NCBI GenBank assembly: GCA_029255685.2 | Contig: CM055316.2 | Span: 73,051,237 to 73,115,236 of the forward strand | DNA length: 64,000 nt | From: Silene conica | Taxonomy: Eukaryota > Streptophyta > Magnoliopsida > Caryophyllales > Caryophyllaceae | Direction: 5' to 3' | Part shown: piece after piece, positions 45,427 through 55,530 of the stretch | Numbering within the stretch: the first letter of the stretch is position 1 | Layout: each line of letters begins with the position of its first letter | Notes under the pieces: model-generated | Told to the model about the DNA's origin: nothing | Databases searched by the model: none | What the model saw: only the letters and a program-made list of their open reading frames with translations | Translations under genes and position numbers: made by a program

Positions 45427-45610
45427 TGTTGCTGCTGCTTTCCGCGTGCTTCTGGTTTTGGCAGCTGTTGCTGCTGCTACTTTCTGCGTAGTGCTGGTTT
45501 ATGCAGTTGTTGCTTTCTACGTGCTGCTGGTTTATGCTGCTGCTGCTACTACTGGTTTATGCAGCTGCTACTACTACTGGTTTATGCAGCTGCTGCTACT
45601 TGTTTATGCA
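45427..45610 (+). repeat. GCTGCTGCTACT / GGTTTATGCAG tandem repeat
   Basis: Imperfect tandem units of about 25-50 bp rich in GCTGCTGCT and ACTACTACT, separated by GGTTTATGC. Any protein read through it is low-complexity, and I do not call a gene. Confidence 0.8.
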
Positions 45611-46764
45611 GGATTTTCACTGGCTGCAGGGGAACAAATACAATTTTTTAAAATTCAATTATAAAATAAATAACAACGGTTATGATAGACAAATCATTGT
45701 TAAACACTTTCCCGCCAAAAGTACTTACAACGGGGTTGAAACACATAAGCGTTGTCATAACCTTCCAACCAAAAATCAACAACACTTTTAACAACGCATA
45801 GAAAGTAACAACAACGGCTTTTAACCGTTGTTACTACCTTTAACAACAGTTTCACGACACATAACCGTTGTAAAATCTTTCCCACCAAAACTAATAACAA
45901 CGGGGTTTCAAGCACATAACAGTTGTGATAACTTTGTTATAAATTTCCCTAAACCCTAAACCCTAAACATACTCGTTATAAATTTCCTGGCAAAACTATA
46001 GCAATGGGTTTGAGACAAAATAGCCGTTGTGATAACTTTCCCACCAAAAATCATTATTGACACCTTCAACAACGCAGGAACCTAATAACAACGGTTTTTA
46101 CCCGTTGTTAAAATAGTTTAACAATGGTTCCTTGAAACTTACCCGTTGTTATAAATTTCCCGGCAAAACTACTTACAACGGGTTTGAGACAAATAGCCGT
46201 TGTGATAACTTTCCCACCAAAAAATCATTGACACCTTCCACAACGGCAGGAACCTAATAATAATGGTGATTAGCCATTGTTAATACTTTTAACAACAGTT
46301 ATGGTAATAATTAGGGACCGTTGTTAAAACCTTTAACAACAGAGGCTTTAACAACGGAGGCTTTAACAACGTCCGCTTTTTTATATAACAACGGTTGATA
46401 ACCGTTGTTAAAGCCCATATCTGTAGTAGTGAATAAAAGAAGTGAGCTTGGGTTATAAACCACGTCACTAAATCCAAAATACAACCTTTTGCACTATGAA
46501 AACAATTTCTAAGTCTTACAAGGAAATAGAAGTTCTAAAATTAACACACGACTTGAAATAATAACAAAATTGAGATCAAGCTCCCATAGATAGTCTCCCT
46601 AGGGTAGCTACTTCTAGCATCCCATGGATCGTCTAAGCTTGTTTTTCTTTTCTTTTATTCTTGCTATGATGTCCTATTTACCCTAAAAGGAGCATCCATC
46701 ACAACTTGTATCATATATCAAATGTGATTATGAAACATAAATGATGGGGTAGTCAAATACTTAC

Positions 46765-47661
46765 TGGAAGTATCTTTCCAGATTTTATGTCGGCAAGGTA
46801 CTTGAAACAATTTCCTTTACAATGCCCAAAGACATTACTATAATAGCACTAGTTCTCAATAGAGGTTGCCTCTTTGGTCTTTGAGGTGCTAGTCTCTAAA
46901 ACCATACATCTTCTTGCTCTTAACGGGAGCAAGCTTCTTTAAGCCCTTTTGGCCCTTCTTAAGGGTCCTCCTGCTCATAGTGTTGACATTTAAGACATTT
47001 CTTGTGGTGCTAACTTTTAGCCCTATGTCCTTTTCGACTTGCACAAATATGTTGTGCAATTTATCAAAAGATGTGTCCAAGTTTTGCATGTTAAAATTTA
47101 CCTTGAATTACACATACGCTTTCACTTTGGACAAGAATGAAGAATTCGGTCAATAACGAGTTCTTTCGGGATGTCAACTTGATGCATTCTTAGAGTCTCA
47201 ACATGCTCAACCAACTTGAGCACATGAGGGCTAACCTTTTGCCCTTCTTTGTAGTTGAGATCGAAGAAAGCGGATGCCGCTTCAAATTGGACTATTCTCG
47301 AAACCCTCGAGAACATAGTAACAAGCTTTGCGTAAATCTCATACGCAGTGCCAATCTTTATGGCGCTTCTTTGAAGTTCCGGCTCCATCGAGAAAATCAA
47401 AACATTTTTGATAGCCGCAGACTTCTTATGGTAGGACTCGTAGGCCCTCCTTACGGCGGCGGTCGAAGTATCGGTGGGTTCGGCGGGTGAAGGTTCAATT
47501 AGGTAACGAGTCTTATCGTCACCTTAGGCGGCCAATATTAATTGGGCGTCCCAATCGGCAAAATTTGACTCATTCTTCTCAAGTTTACAACGATCCATAA
47601 AGGATCTTGGCCAAGGAACGGTTGTGGCGGAGTTTGCATTAGCGTAGGTGGAAGTTGACAT
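46765..47661 (-). pseudogene. copia C gag, fossil
   Basis: Starts at an ATG complementary to 47659-47661 (MSTSTYANANSATT). Mid-gag has LIFSMEPELQRSAIKIGTA and FDLNYKEGQKVSPHVLKLVE, the UBN2-type landmarks. The knuckle region (46800-46860) is degenerate. Broken in several places; the oldest-looking gag of the family here. Confidence 0.75.
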
Positions 47662-48940
47662 TTCGAATGATGAATGAATATGATACTACAAAATTAGAAT
47701 CGAAGAATTAATCACTTATCGTCGTTTTTAATACTTGTAAATGTAAATAAACAAGATTTTTAATAAGCATTTATAAAGTGACTTCAGCCCAACTTATATA
47801 AATGATTTCGAGACCCAAGACACCCCTAATTTCCATGGTGGCCTACGGACCTCTCCCACTTCCTTGAGCATGTCTTGGTGCATTAACTCTTTAATCGGTT
47901 CTACACTAGAACTCTCGGTCGAAAGAATTACACTAATTCAATCTTGGCTCCGGATACACGTGTGGCCTACGGACCTCTCCATTCTTCCGTTGAGCCCGAC
48001 CCAAATTTCGATGTAATAACACTTATTACCCACGCACCTAACGTAACAAGGTTTAATTTGTACCCCGGTGAGCCGAGCCTACTCCCTTATGAAATTAGGA
48101 TCTATGGTTCTAATCTTTGGTACGGCCAATGCTCAATTATTTAATAATGTTGAGGCCTCGACAATTTATTATCTATCACGTTTTAAGTAAACTAAAGCGG
48201 TGAATATAATAATTAATTGCCACGGTCGATTTAATGTCGATTAATTTATATGCATGTTTAGTTATGGCGATTTGGCGATGCATGCAAACATATAAAGAAA
48301 ATGCAAAGCAAGAAATAAAAACCCTAGTATGGCCTTCCTAATAATAGAAAATCTAATTTATATTACAAATTCGAAAACCAACTCCTTTGATCCCTTGAAC
48401 TTCAATGCGCGCCTCCCAAGAAAACACCGTCTTGATGGAACTCCTTTCCGAATGGCACTATCTCGCGGAATCACCGGGATTACAATAAAATAAATACAAA
48501 CTATTTTATTGTAAATAAAATTTAAAACTATTAAATTACAAGTCGGTGATACGAGATCACATTAAATTACAACCAAATCGATATTCCCTTACATTACGGA
48601 TAGTACCAATTAAAATCTAAGGTCATACTAAGAAATTACATAATTCCAAATTACGTAAAATAAATAAAAAAAATATGACATTCATATTAAATAAAATGCA
48701 GCATTAAAATATGTATGCAAATGCCGAATTTTACGCCAAATCGCCGTGGGGGCAAATATCGTATATTTGTTTACGGTTTTTATGGATTTGCGTGATAATA
48801 ACTTTTATAATCACAAAAAAAATTACATAAATCTCATTTATATCCAAGTAATCATCCTAACACATTTTAGGCATCAAAATTTAGTCTTACCAAAATTTGA
48901 ACATGATTAAACTTAATTTAATTAATATTGTTCGGTCACA
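47662..48940 (-). other. copia C leader
   Basis: Non-coding, AT-rich toward 48900. It holds the conserved leader blocks listed for copia A. No gene seen. Confidence 0.65.
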
Positions 48941-50003
48941 TCCTTCTTGATTAAACTTGATTTAATCCCCTTTCACTCGCTGACAAGTCAAACTCCGAGC
49001 CACATACTCTGCCACATCCCTCTTCATACCCGGCCACCAAAAAGTCCGCTTCAAATCCCTATACTCTTTATCCCCACCAGGATGCACTGAATAAGGTACA
49101 TAATGAGCCTCTGTCAGAATCCTCTTCCTCAACTCAGTATAATCCGGAACATACCACCTACCATCGAACCCAAGACTCCCATCCCCTCAAAGAAAACCTT
49201 GACGGTCTACCCGATTCCAGCTTCGCTCTCGACTCTGCGAACTTAGCATCTGTCAACTGGCTCTCCTTAATCTCATTATATAGCTCCAGCTCCACTGTCA
49301 AGTCGTCACGCGCATCTCCCTTCCTGATCACGTGTATACCCATCTGGCCCACCTCGTCTCTCAATCTCATCAAAGACATTGCTGTGCACAGAGAATGTAC
49401 ACTCTTCCTACTCAAAGCATCGGCAACCACGTTTGCTTTCCTCTTATGGTACACTATCTCCATATCATATTCCCCGATCAGCTCTATCCATCTCCTCTGT
49501 CTCATGTTAAGCTCCCTCTGAGTAAAGATGTACTTCAGACTCTTATAGTCTGAGAACACCTTGAAGGTCGCACCATACAAATAACGCCTCCAGATCTTAA
49601 ATACAAAGACTACACCACCCAGCTCTAAGTCGTGAGTGGGATAGTTCTGCTCACACTGTTTGAGCTGCCTCAAAGCATACGCGATCGCTTTCCCATTCTG
49701 CATCAGAACACAACCCAAACCATTCTTTGAGGCATCAATATACACCTTAAAGTTATCCACTCCCTCTGGCAGGGCTAAGACAAGAGTCGTGGTCAAACAT
49801 TCCTTGAGGGTTCGGAGCGCTTTCTCACACTCCCCATCCCAGCGAAATCTGTTATACTTCTTCATGGGCGCAGTCATTGGCCTAGCAATCTTGGAGAATT
49901 CCTTCATGAATCGCCTATAATATCCTGCCAAACCCAGAAAACTGCGTACCTCAGCCACATTCTTAGGAGCCTCCCAGTTAGACACTGCCTCGATCTTACT
50001 AGG
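48941..50003 (-). pseudogene. gypsy (chromovirus-like) RNase H and integrase N-terminus, fossil
   Basis: On the minus strand: the RT end/thumb and RNase H ([72 protein letters not shown]), then the integrase zinc-finger region (FWWPGMKRDVAEYV). The [10 protein letters not shown] and ADALSRK wording is typical of Tekay/Del-type chromoviruses. Broken. Its upstream part lies at 57074-57625, separated by the Athila-3 insertion. Confidence 0.85.
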
Positions 50004-50275
50004 TGATGCGTGTCTATTTTATGATGTTTTACATCTATGTTTACACGCATTTTGTCACTCATTTACTATGTTTTAGCCTTTATTTCCCAACAATTGTCTA
50101 CTTTCGTGTTTTATGCTCTTTTGCAGATTTATGCGGAAAAGAGACGGTTTTATACCAAATTTATGCCCTCGGGATTTTTCATAGCCAAGGAACGATGGAA
50201 AGTCAACTCAAAGCGCGACCCAAGTACCACAAAGTCAAACCAAGGCGGAATCAAGACTGACCTACAGGAAAGTAG

Positions 50276-50390
50276 GTCTACCGACCTCCTACCCTGGTCT
50301 ACCGACCTGAGGACTGCTATCTTAAAAGTCAGAAGTCCACCAAGCCCGACAGGAGGTCTACCGACCACATACCTAGGTCTACCGACCTCA
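50276..50390 (+). repeat. U3 palindrome cluster, Athila-3
   Basis: Four AGGTCTACCGACC-type units in the 5' LTR, three in the 3' LTR (about 55800-55895; the 21-bp length difference is one unit). The cluster ends about 70 bp before the TATA-like box, paralleling Athila-1 and -2 with a different word. Confidence 0.85.
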
Positions 50391-50897
50391 GCGCAGGTTC
50401 AGAATTTCCGCAAAGCCCATTCAAGTGATTAGGTCATTAGGAAACTCTTTATTTCCACCTATTTAAGCTAAATCTCGTGTTTAGGGTTAATCATTCAGTT
50501 TCTATATCTTTTTATCTACCAAGTTCTTTATCTAGTTTTTAGTTTTAATCTTTCAATTACCTTCAAACACTTCTCTTTAGTTTTGTTCATGGTTCATCAA
50601 TCTTTCCGCGATAATCAATAAAGTTCGTTCTTTTCTGCCTTAATCATTGTTTCCGGTAATTCCTTTCTTAATTTCAGTTTCATTATTGTTATTTTAGAAT
50701 TGCTTGCATCCGGTTTAAGTTAGAATCTCAAAGCCTTTATTATTATTGCATGCTTAGATTAATGATCGCCATGAATTCCGTCTTTATTATTGTTATTATT
50801 TCAGTTTCTATGAGTAGCTAAATTTCATATGTTAGGATGTAGGGAGTAATATGCGTAGGTGGTGCGAGTTCCCGAGACCGACTGTAGCAGGGCCTTG

Positions 50898-50972
50898 GTC
50901 GGCCGACTTTCTTCATAGGTCGGTCGACTGAGGTGTTGGTCGGCCGACTGGACTAGTTGGTCGGTCGACCAA
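50898..50972 (+). repeat. R/U5 palindrome cluster, Athila-3
   Basis: Four units: GGTCGGCCGAC, GGTCGGTCGAC, GGTCGGCCGAC, GGTCGGTCGACC. They lie downstream of the TATA-like box, so they would be in the RNA leader. Repeated in the 3' LTR at about 56403-56480. Confidence 0.85.
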
Positions 50973-51572
50973 CGCGCGTATATTTTCAGACTGTTTTAAT
51001 TCATAGACTATAATAACCTACAATGAGACTGAAAGGAGACTTGTAGGATGTTAGTATTGACCTAGCCAAGATTGAGAGATACGGGAAGGGCATTGGTTTA
51101 TGTTTTAAGACAGCTAGGTTACTCAAGACTGAAAGGTATGTGACCTAGAAATTAGGAATCACCCTTATTGTTGACACCCAATAATTGTGAGACCTAGGAA
51201 CTATTAGCATAGGCCGAAAGGAGCTATTAGGTACCATAGACCGAAAGGATATGTTACACCCCTTACGCGACTGCAATACATGTTGACTTAGGATATACAC
51301 CATCGTAGCTATTTACTACCCGAACATCCTAGCATCTCTTTTATCATCGTTTTTACATCTTCTTTTCAGTTTTATTCTTTACTATAATTGTTAGACTTAG
51401 TTCAAATCAAAATAACTCAAAACCCCCTCTTTATTGTTACTTAATAGATTAAAAATTAGCAAACATAATTAACCTTGTCTCTCTGTGGTTCAACCCTTAC
51501 TATCACTATCTATAGTTTTAGTTTGGTTTATAAATCTTATCTTTGACACCGACAACGACGGGTATCAAATTT

Positions 51573-51590
51573 TGGCGCCGTTGCCGGGGA
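51573..51590 (+). promoter_or_regulatory. primer-binding site (tRNA-Asp), Athila-3
   Basis: TGGCGCCGTTGCCGGGGA, five bases after the LTR; identical to the sites of Athila-1 and -2. Confidence 0.93.
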
Positions 51591-51728
51591 GACGGTATAA
51601 TTTTGTTTGCTTCATTTTTAATTTATTTTTTCTTGTCTCAAGGAACTTTGGTTCCTTGAGACCGTTGCTTACTTTTGCTTCTAGTTTTGCTTTTGCAGAG
51701 TTAGAAGTAAGATTTTTGAGAGGAAGAC

Positions 51729-53396
51729 TTGAGTACTCTCAGTTCTATTGCGATCAGGCCTACTATTTCTGATAATCTTCAGCCAACGGCACACCACCTT
51801 CCACAGGGATTTACTCTCCCCTTTGAAATTCGTCTTTCCTATTTCGAATTGGTGGAGCAAAATCAGTTTGCCGGTCTACCGGATGAGGATCCTTGGAAGC
51901 ATTTGGAGCTATTTACGGATTACTGTTGTTCCATACCCGTACCGGCTGGGTTGACGCAAGATGAAGTTAAGGAGAAGATGTTTCTTTTCTCCTTGAACGA
52001 TTCTGCGCGTCAATGGATTCGCTACCTTGATAAGGTAGCAGCTAGAGTTACAGACTGGACATCTCTAGCATTGGCTTTCTGCAAACAGTACATTTCGCCG
52101 GCGAAAACCAATGCTTTGAGAGTTCATATTTCAATTTTCCAGCAAGGACTCGATGAGGAATTTCATGAAGCATGGGCCCGTTTTAAGAAGTTGGTTTGAT
52201 CTGTTCCTCACCATGGCTTTGAGGAATGGTACCTCTGCAACCAATTTTATAACTCTCTGCGTGATGACTACAGGGCCATCCTTGATTCGGCTACAAATGG
52301 TAGATTTCAAAATAATGTAGCTTATGATAAGGGTTGGGACATTATTGAGGAGATGGCGGTTCATAGAGCTGAAAATGGGAATTCACGTAGGAATTCGCCG
52401 AAAACAAGTGTTGAAACAAGTCATGTTGCGGCACTTGAAGCGTCCATTAACCCCCATTTCGAAAAACTTGAGAATGCTCCCGTCCATGAAACAAATGAGG
52501 CTGCGAAATTGAGAACGACTGTCCAAACCCTCATGACCCAAATGTTAGAAATAAAAAAGGCTCAAGCTGCATCTTTGAAGGACATTAAAAGCCAAATAGC
52601 AATCTTAGCTGCTAATCGGATTGCTAACTCTCCGAGCAAATGTGAGAGTCCCGTGGAGACGATCAATGCCATTAATCTCCAAAGCGGTCTCTCCCATGAT
52701 GGATCGGGAAGCCAAGAGAAAGAGTTAGAAAAGGTTGAAAAGTCTACCAAAGTTCCTGATGCAGTAGCTGAACTCGTCCCCAGTGATGAAGGTCGACCGA
52801 CCGATGATTATGGTCGATCGACCACGGTACCTGATGGTCCTCCAATTTCTGACAAACAGAAACTTTCTGAACTGAGCTCGATCGGTCGACCGACCAGTAC
52901 ACCCGGTCGACCGACCGCGATACCTGAGCAGACTATGGATTCGCCTCCTGAGTTACCTGACTCTTCTCTCATCAATGACTCGACGGAGATTCTGAAGTTA
53001 AAGGAGCTAAAGAGTGCTGATTCTGCGACAAGCGTTGCGGTCCCGTATCCGGATCATTTGGAGAAAGTGAAGTTGGAGCATCAGTTCGGAAAAATCTTGG
53101 AGATCCTCAAAGGCCTTGAGCTTGAGAGAAAATTGGAGGACCATGCTGTTATTTCTGTTGCTACGGGTCATGGTAAAGAGGGCATAGGAGATCTTGGTGA
53201 TACTAGTGAGACAAAATTGGAGCAAGTTGCTGAAGAAGATCGGCCGGGCAAAGTAAAGAAGCGTGTCATAGCTTATGCGACACCAGATACCCTTCCTCCG
53301 GCTAGGCCTGTTGTCTGGAAGCCCAGAGTAGCGGTCCATACCGCTGAAATGACCTCTTTTAGCCAAGTGCCTTACTTTGGGGTATCTTGCTGCTAA
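51729..53396 (+). pseudogene. Athila-3 gag-like region, fossil
   Basis: The N-terminal half has a retrotransposon gag (capsid-like) domain: EDPWKHLELFTDYCCSIPV, VKEKMFLFSLNDSARQWIRY, DWTSLALAFCKQYIS, EFHEAWARFKKLV. The C-terminal half (after ~52350) has a helical segment with LKDIKSQIAILAANRI, then a hydrophilic stretch in which palindromes GGTCGACCGACC are translated as GRPTD / GRST / GRPTS / GRPTA repeats (52791-52919). No zinc knuckle or protease motif is visible. Broken in about two places. Confidence 0.8.
52791..52919 (+). repeat. palindromes inside Athila-3 gag
   Basis: Four units (GGTCGACCGACC, GGTCGATCGACC, GGTCGACCGACC, GGTCGACCGACC), spaced about 20-80 bp, within coding sequence. 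Same word family as the LTR clusters. Confidence 0.85.
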
Positions 53397-55530
53397 GTCA
53401 TAGTGCTAGTCAAGTGTTCTATTTCGGTTTTTGTTGGACTCTTTTTTTTGTTCTTGCTTTTAGACTTAGACTCTTTTTACCTTTTGTTGCTTTGTTTTTA
53501 TAGACTTGGTAGTTTTGGGTTTGGCGCAAGTTTTGGGCGCGTTAATTTTGTTTTACAGGTTTTGTGAAAGATTAACTCAATCCGTTGAGTTAATTAGATA
53601 AAGAAAAGCAAGCACTGTCACAGGTGAGGTAGTCGGTCGACCAGAAGCACCAGTTGGTCGACCGATGGCTGCATTCCAGTAGCTTCGGATCATTAAGCAA
53701 TGGTCGGTCGACCATTACTACTGCTACTGCCTATTCTCGTTTGCCTCGGGAAGCGTACCAGCAAGCCTAGGGAGTCTTTCTCTCTATCCTTCTTTTATGC
53801 TTTAATTTTCAACTTTATTTTCATGCCTTGTAATTCATTATTTACCACCCAAAACATGCTTAACCCCCGAAAAAGGTCTTTCTTTGTTTTATTTTTTCAG
53901 GTACTCAGAGTGGCACTGCTGGCCACCAAAACCTCCCAGCTTACGCTGGTTTGGGGAGGTTTCTCATGCGCTTTAAAAATCCAGTGAGTTCTTTCCTTTT
54001 TCCTTGGTTTTTACTTTTTGTTTTTTTAAACCTTTACTTAGGCTAATGCACAATGGGGACATTGTGCGGGTTGGTTTGGGAAATGGTTTCGTGTCACATG
54101 CATTGTTCCATTGCATTTTGTCACACGTTTATTGCATTTCTGCCTTGCATTGTTTTTCTTTATTTCCTTTACATATACGAAATCCAAAAAAAAAAAAATA
54201 GAAAAATTTCAAAAATTTCCAAAAAATGCACGTTTATTTTAGCATATAGGTCGAGTCGGAACGAGAGTATTTCAAGGATGATTTTGCTATCTTACATGTT
54301 TATGCCTTTACCTTGCCTTGTCAGCTTGTTTTAGTATGAGAGTCTTTTGCATATCTACGAGTTTTTGTCAGGCTTGTTTTTCTTGAGACTTGACTTTTAC
54401 CTTGGCGACCTACTATACATTCTGAGTTTTTAGAGCTTATTTCCTGGTTTCATTCTTAAACCAGTTGTCTAGGATGTGAGTAGTACTCGCCTTGGAACAT
54501 GTTACATCAATATGCATAAACATGAACTTGAATTGCTATATACTTGTTTACTATCTCGTTTTGGGTCTTGGTACGTGCATTTGGGATTCCATTTTCTCTT
54601 ATTTACCCATAAGCTCTACATAGCCAAATTTGCCTTTTATCCCCAAAACTACATTCTATACTTAGCCTACCCGTCCAAGCTAGTTTGTGGTCTTTGATAT
54701 TCTTTGAGGCATCTTGGTTTTTACGCTATCCTGAGCAAAAAGAGGAAAGAAAGAAAGAAAGAAAAGAAAAAGAACAGAAAAACAATTCAGAAAAGAAAGA
54801 AAGAAAATCGAAACGAAAAAAAAGAAAAAATACACAGCAAAGTCAGTCGACCGACCGCCCTCATAGGTCGGTCGACCAACTGACAGGGACAGAAACTCAA
54901 ATTTCGTTCTGAAATCCCTTCCTTTTATGTGTTATCACTCCCGTACTTCATTCAAATTATTTGGGAGTCCTTTCTTATATATAATGTGAGAGTTGTGCTA
55001 CAAAAGAGCATTTTCTTAATGTCAAAAGTCGTGAAATATGTTGTTGGGAATCGGTTTTACTAGCTTGGCTACTAACCCCAAATGTCCAAAAACATCTTAA
55101 CCTCTTTTTACCTTTCACCTCACATATCTTTCATTACCTCATTTGGATGTATCCGAGTCACTTGATGAGTGTGTTTATACATAGTTGTAGAATTCTTGTT
55201 CATGTTAGATTGCAGGCATGTTTTCATGGGTCGCAGTTAGGTGAGTGTCTTTACAATATACTTCTTTTTATCTTCTACATATACTCACCCTTTGCTTCAT
55301 GAGTGTCTCGAGCATACCGCGAGAGTCCATGGTATAAAGTCTCTATAGTCTCTAGTTTTGCAAAATTTGACAACACCATAACTCGTTTGCATGATTTAAA
55401 TACTTTCTCATTTTGTACTTGGCATTGGTTTAGGCTTACATGTAAATTTCGCTCTGAGATTGAAATCGTTCCATTAGTTAAGATCGAGTCTATTTCTTGC
55501 TTGAGGGCAAGCAAGGTTTGGTTTGGAGTT
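53397..55530 (+). other. Athila-3 3' non-coding region
   Basis: No supported gene. It holds further palindromes (53632-53714: GGTCGGTCGACC-type; 54845-54880), the hairpin GCACAATGGGGACATTGTGC (54048-54067) followed by G/T-rich sequence, an A/G-rich AAAGAAAG tract (54735-54835), and the block GATTGCAGGCATG..GGTGAGTG (55208-55245) shared with Athila-1. The end CTTGAGGGCAAGCAAGG (55500-55516), then a degenerate purine tract, precedes the 3' LTR. No third ORF. Confidence 0.8.

Larger units (their letters stand above)
45115..46434 (+). mobile_element. second CACTA transposon, right-hand end
   Basis: The right edge reads ATATCTGTAGTAGTG, i.e. a CACTACTACAGA terminal inverted repeat in reverse, abutting copia C at 46435. 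About 750 bp of subterminal sequence (45670-46434) is packed with direct and inverted AACAACGG / CCGTTGTT repeats. This word differs from the ACATCAG of the CACTA at 1-1326 although the terminal repeat is the same. The left part is cut by the Tat-like LTR. A tandem GCTGCTGCTACT / GGTTTATGCAG array occupies 45427-45610. Confidence 0.82.
46435..48940 (-). mobile_element. copia element C (gag and leader), fossil
   Basis: Minus-strand copia sequence related to A and B but more diverged. 46435-46760 corresponds to A 1647-1990. gag follows, then a leader whose blocks (CCTACGGACCTCTCC twice; CTCTCGGTCGAAAGAATTAC; CGGTGAGCCGAGCC) correspond to those in A and B. The leader stops near 48940, where gypsy integrase sequence begins. 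The LTR is missing. Confidence 0.75.
50004..51567 (+). repeat. Athila-3 5' LTR (1564 bp)
   Basis: Contains two separate palindrome groups: GGTCTACCGACC units (50276-50390) before the TATA-like TATTTAAG (about 50458-50465), and GGTCGGCCGAC / GGTCGGTCGACC units (50898-50972) after it. The rest is untranslated. Confidence 0.92.

Noticed and set aside
45418-45664. Ala/Val-rich or Cys/Leu-rich membrane protein
   Set aside because: Three overlapping frames are all open because the DNA is a GCTGCTGCTACT/GGTTTATGCAG tandem repeat; low-complexity artefact.
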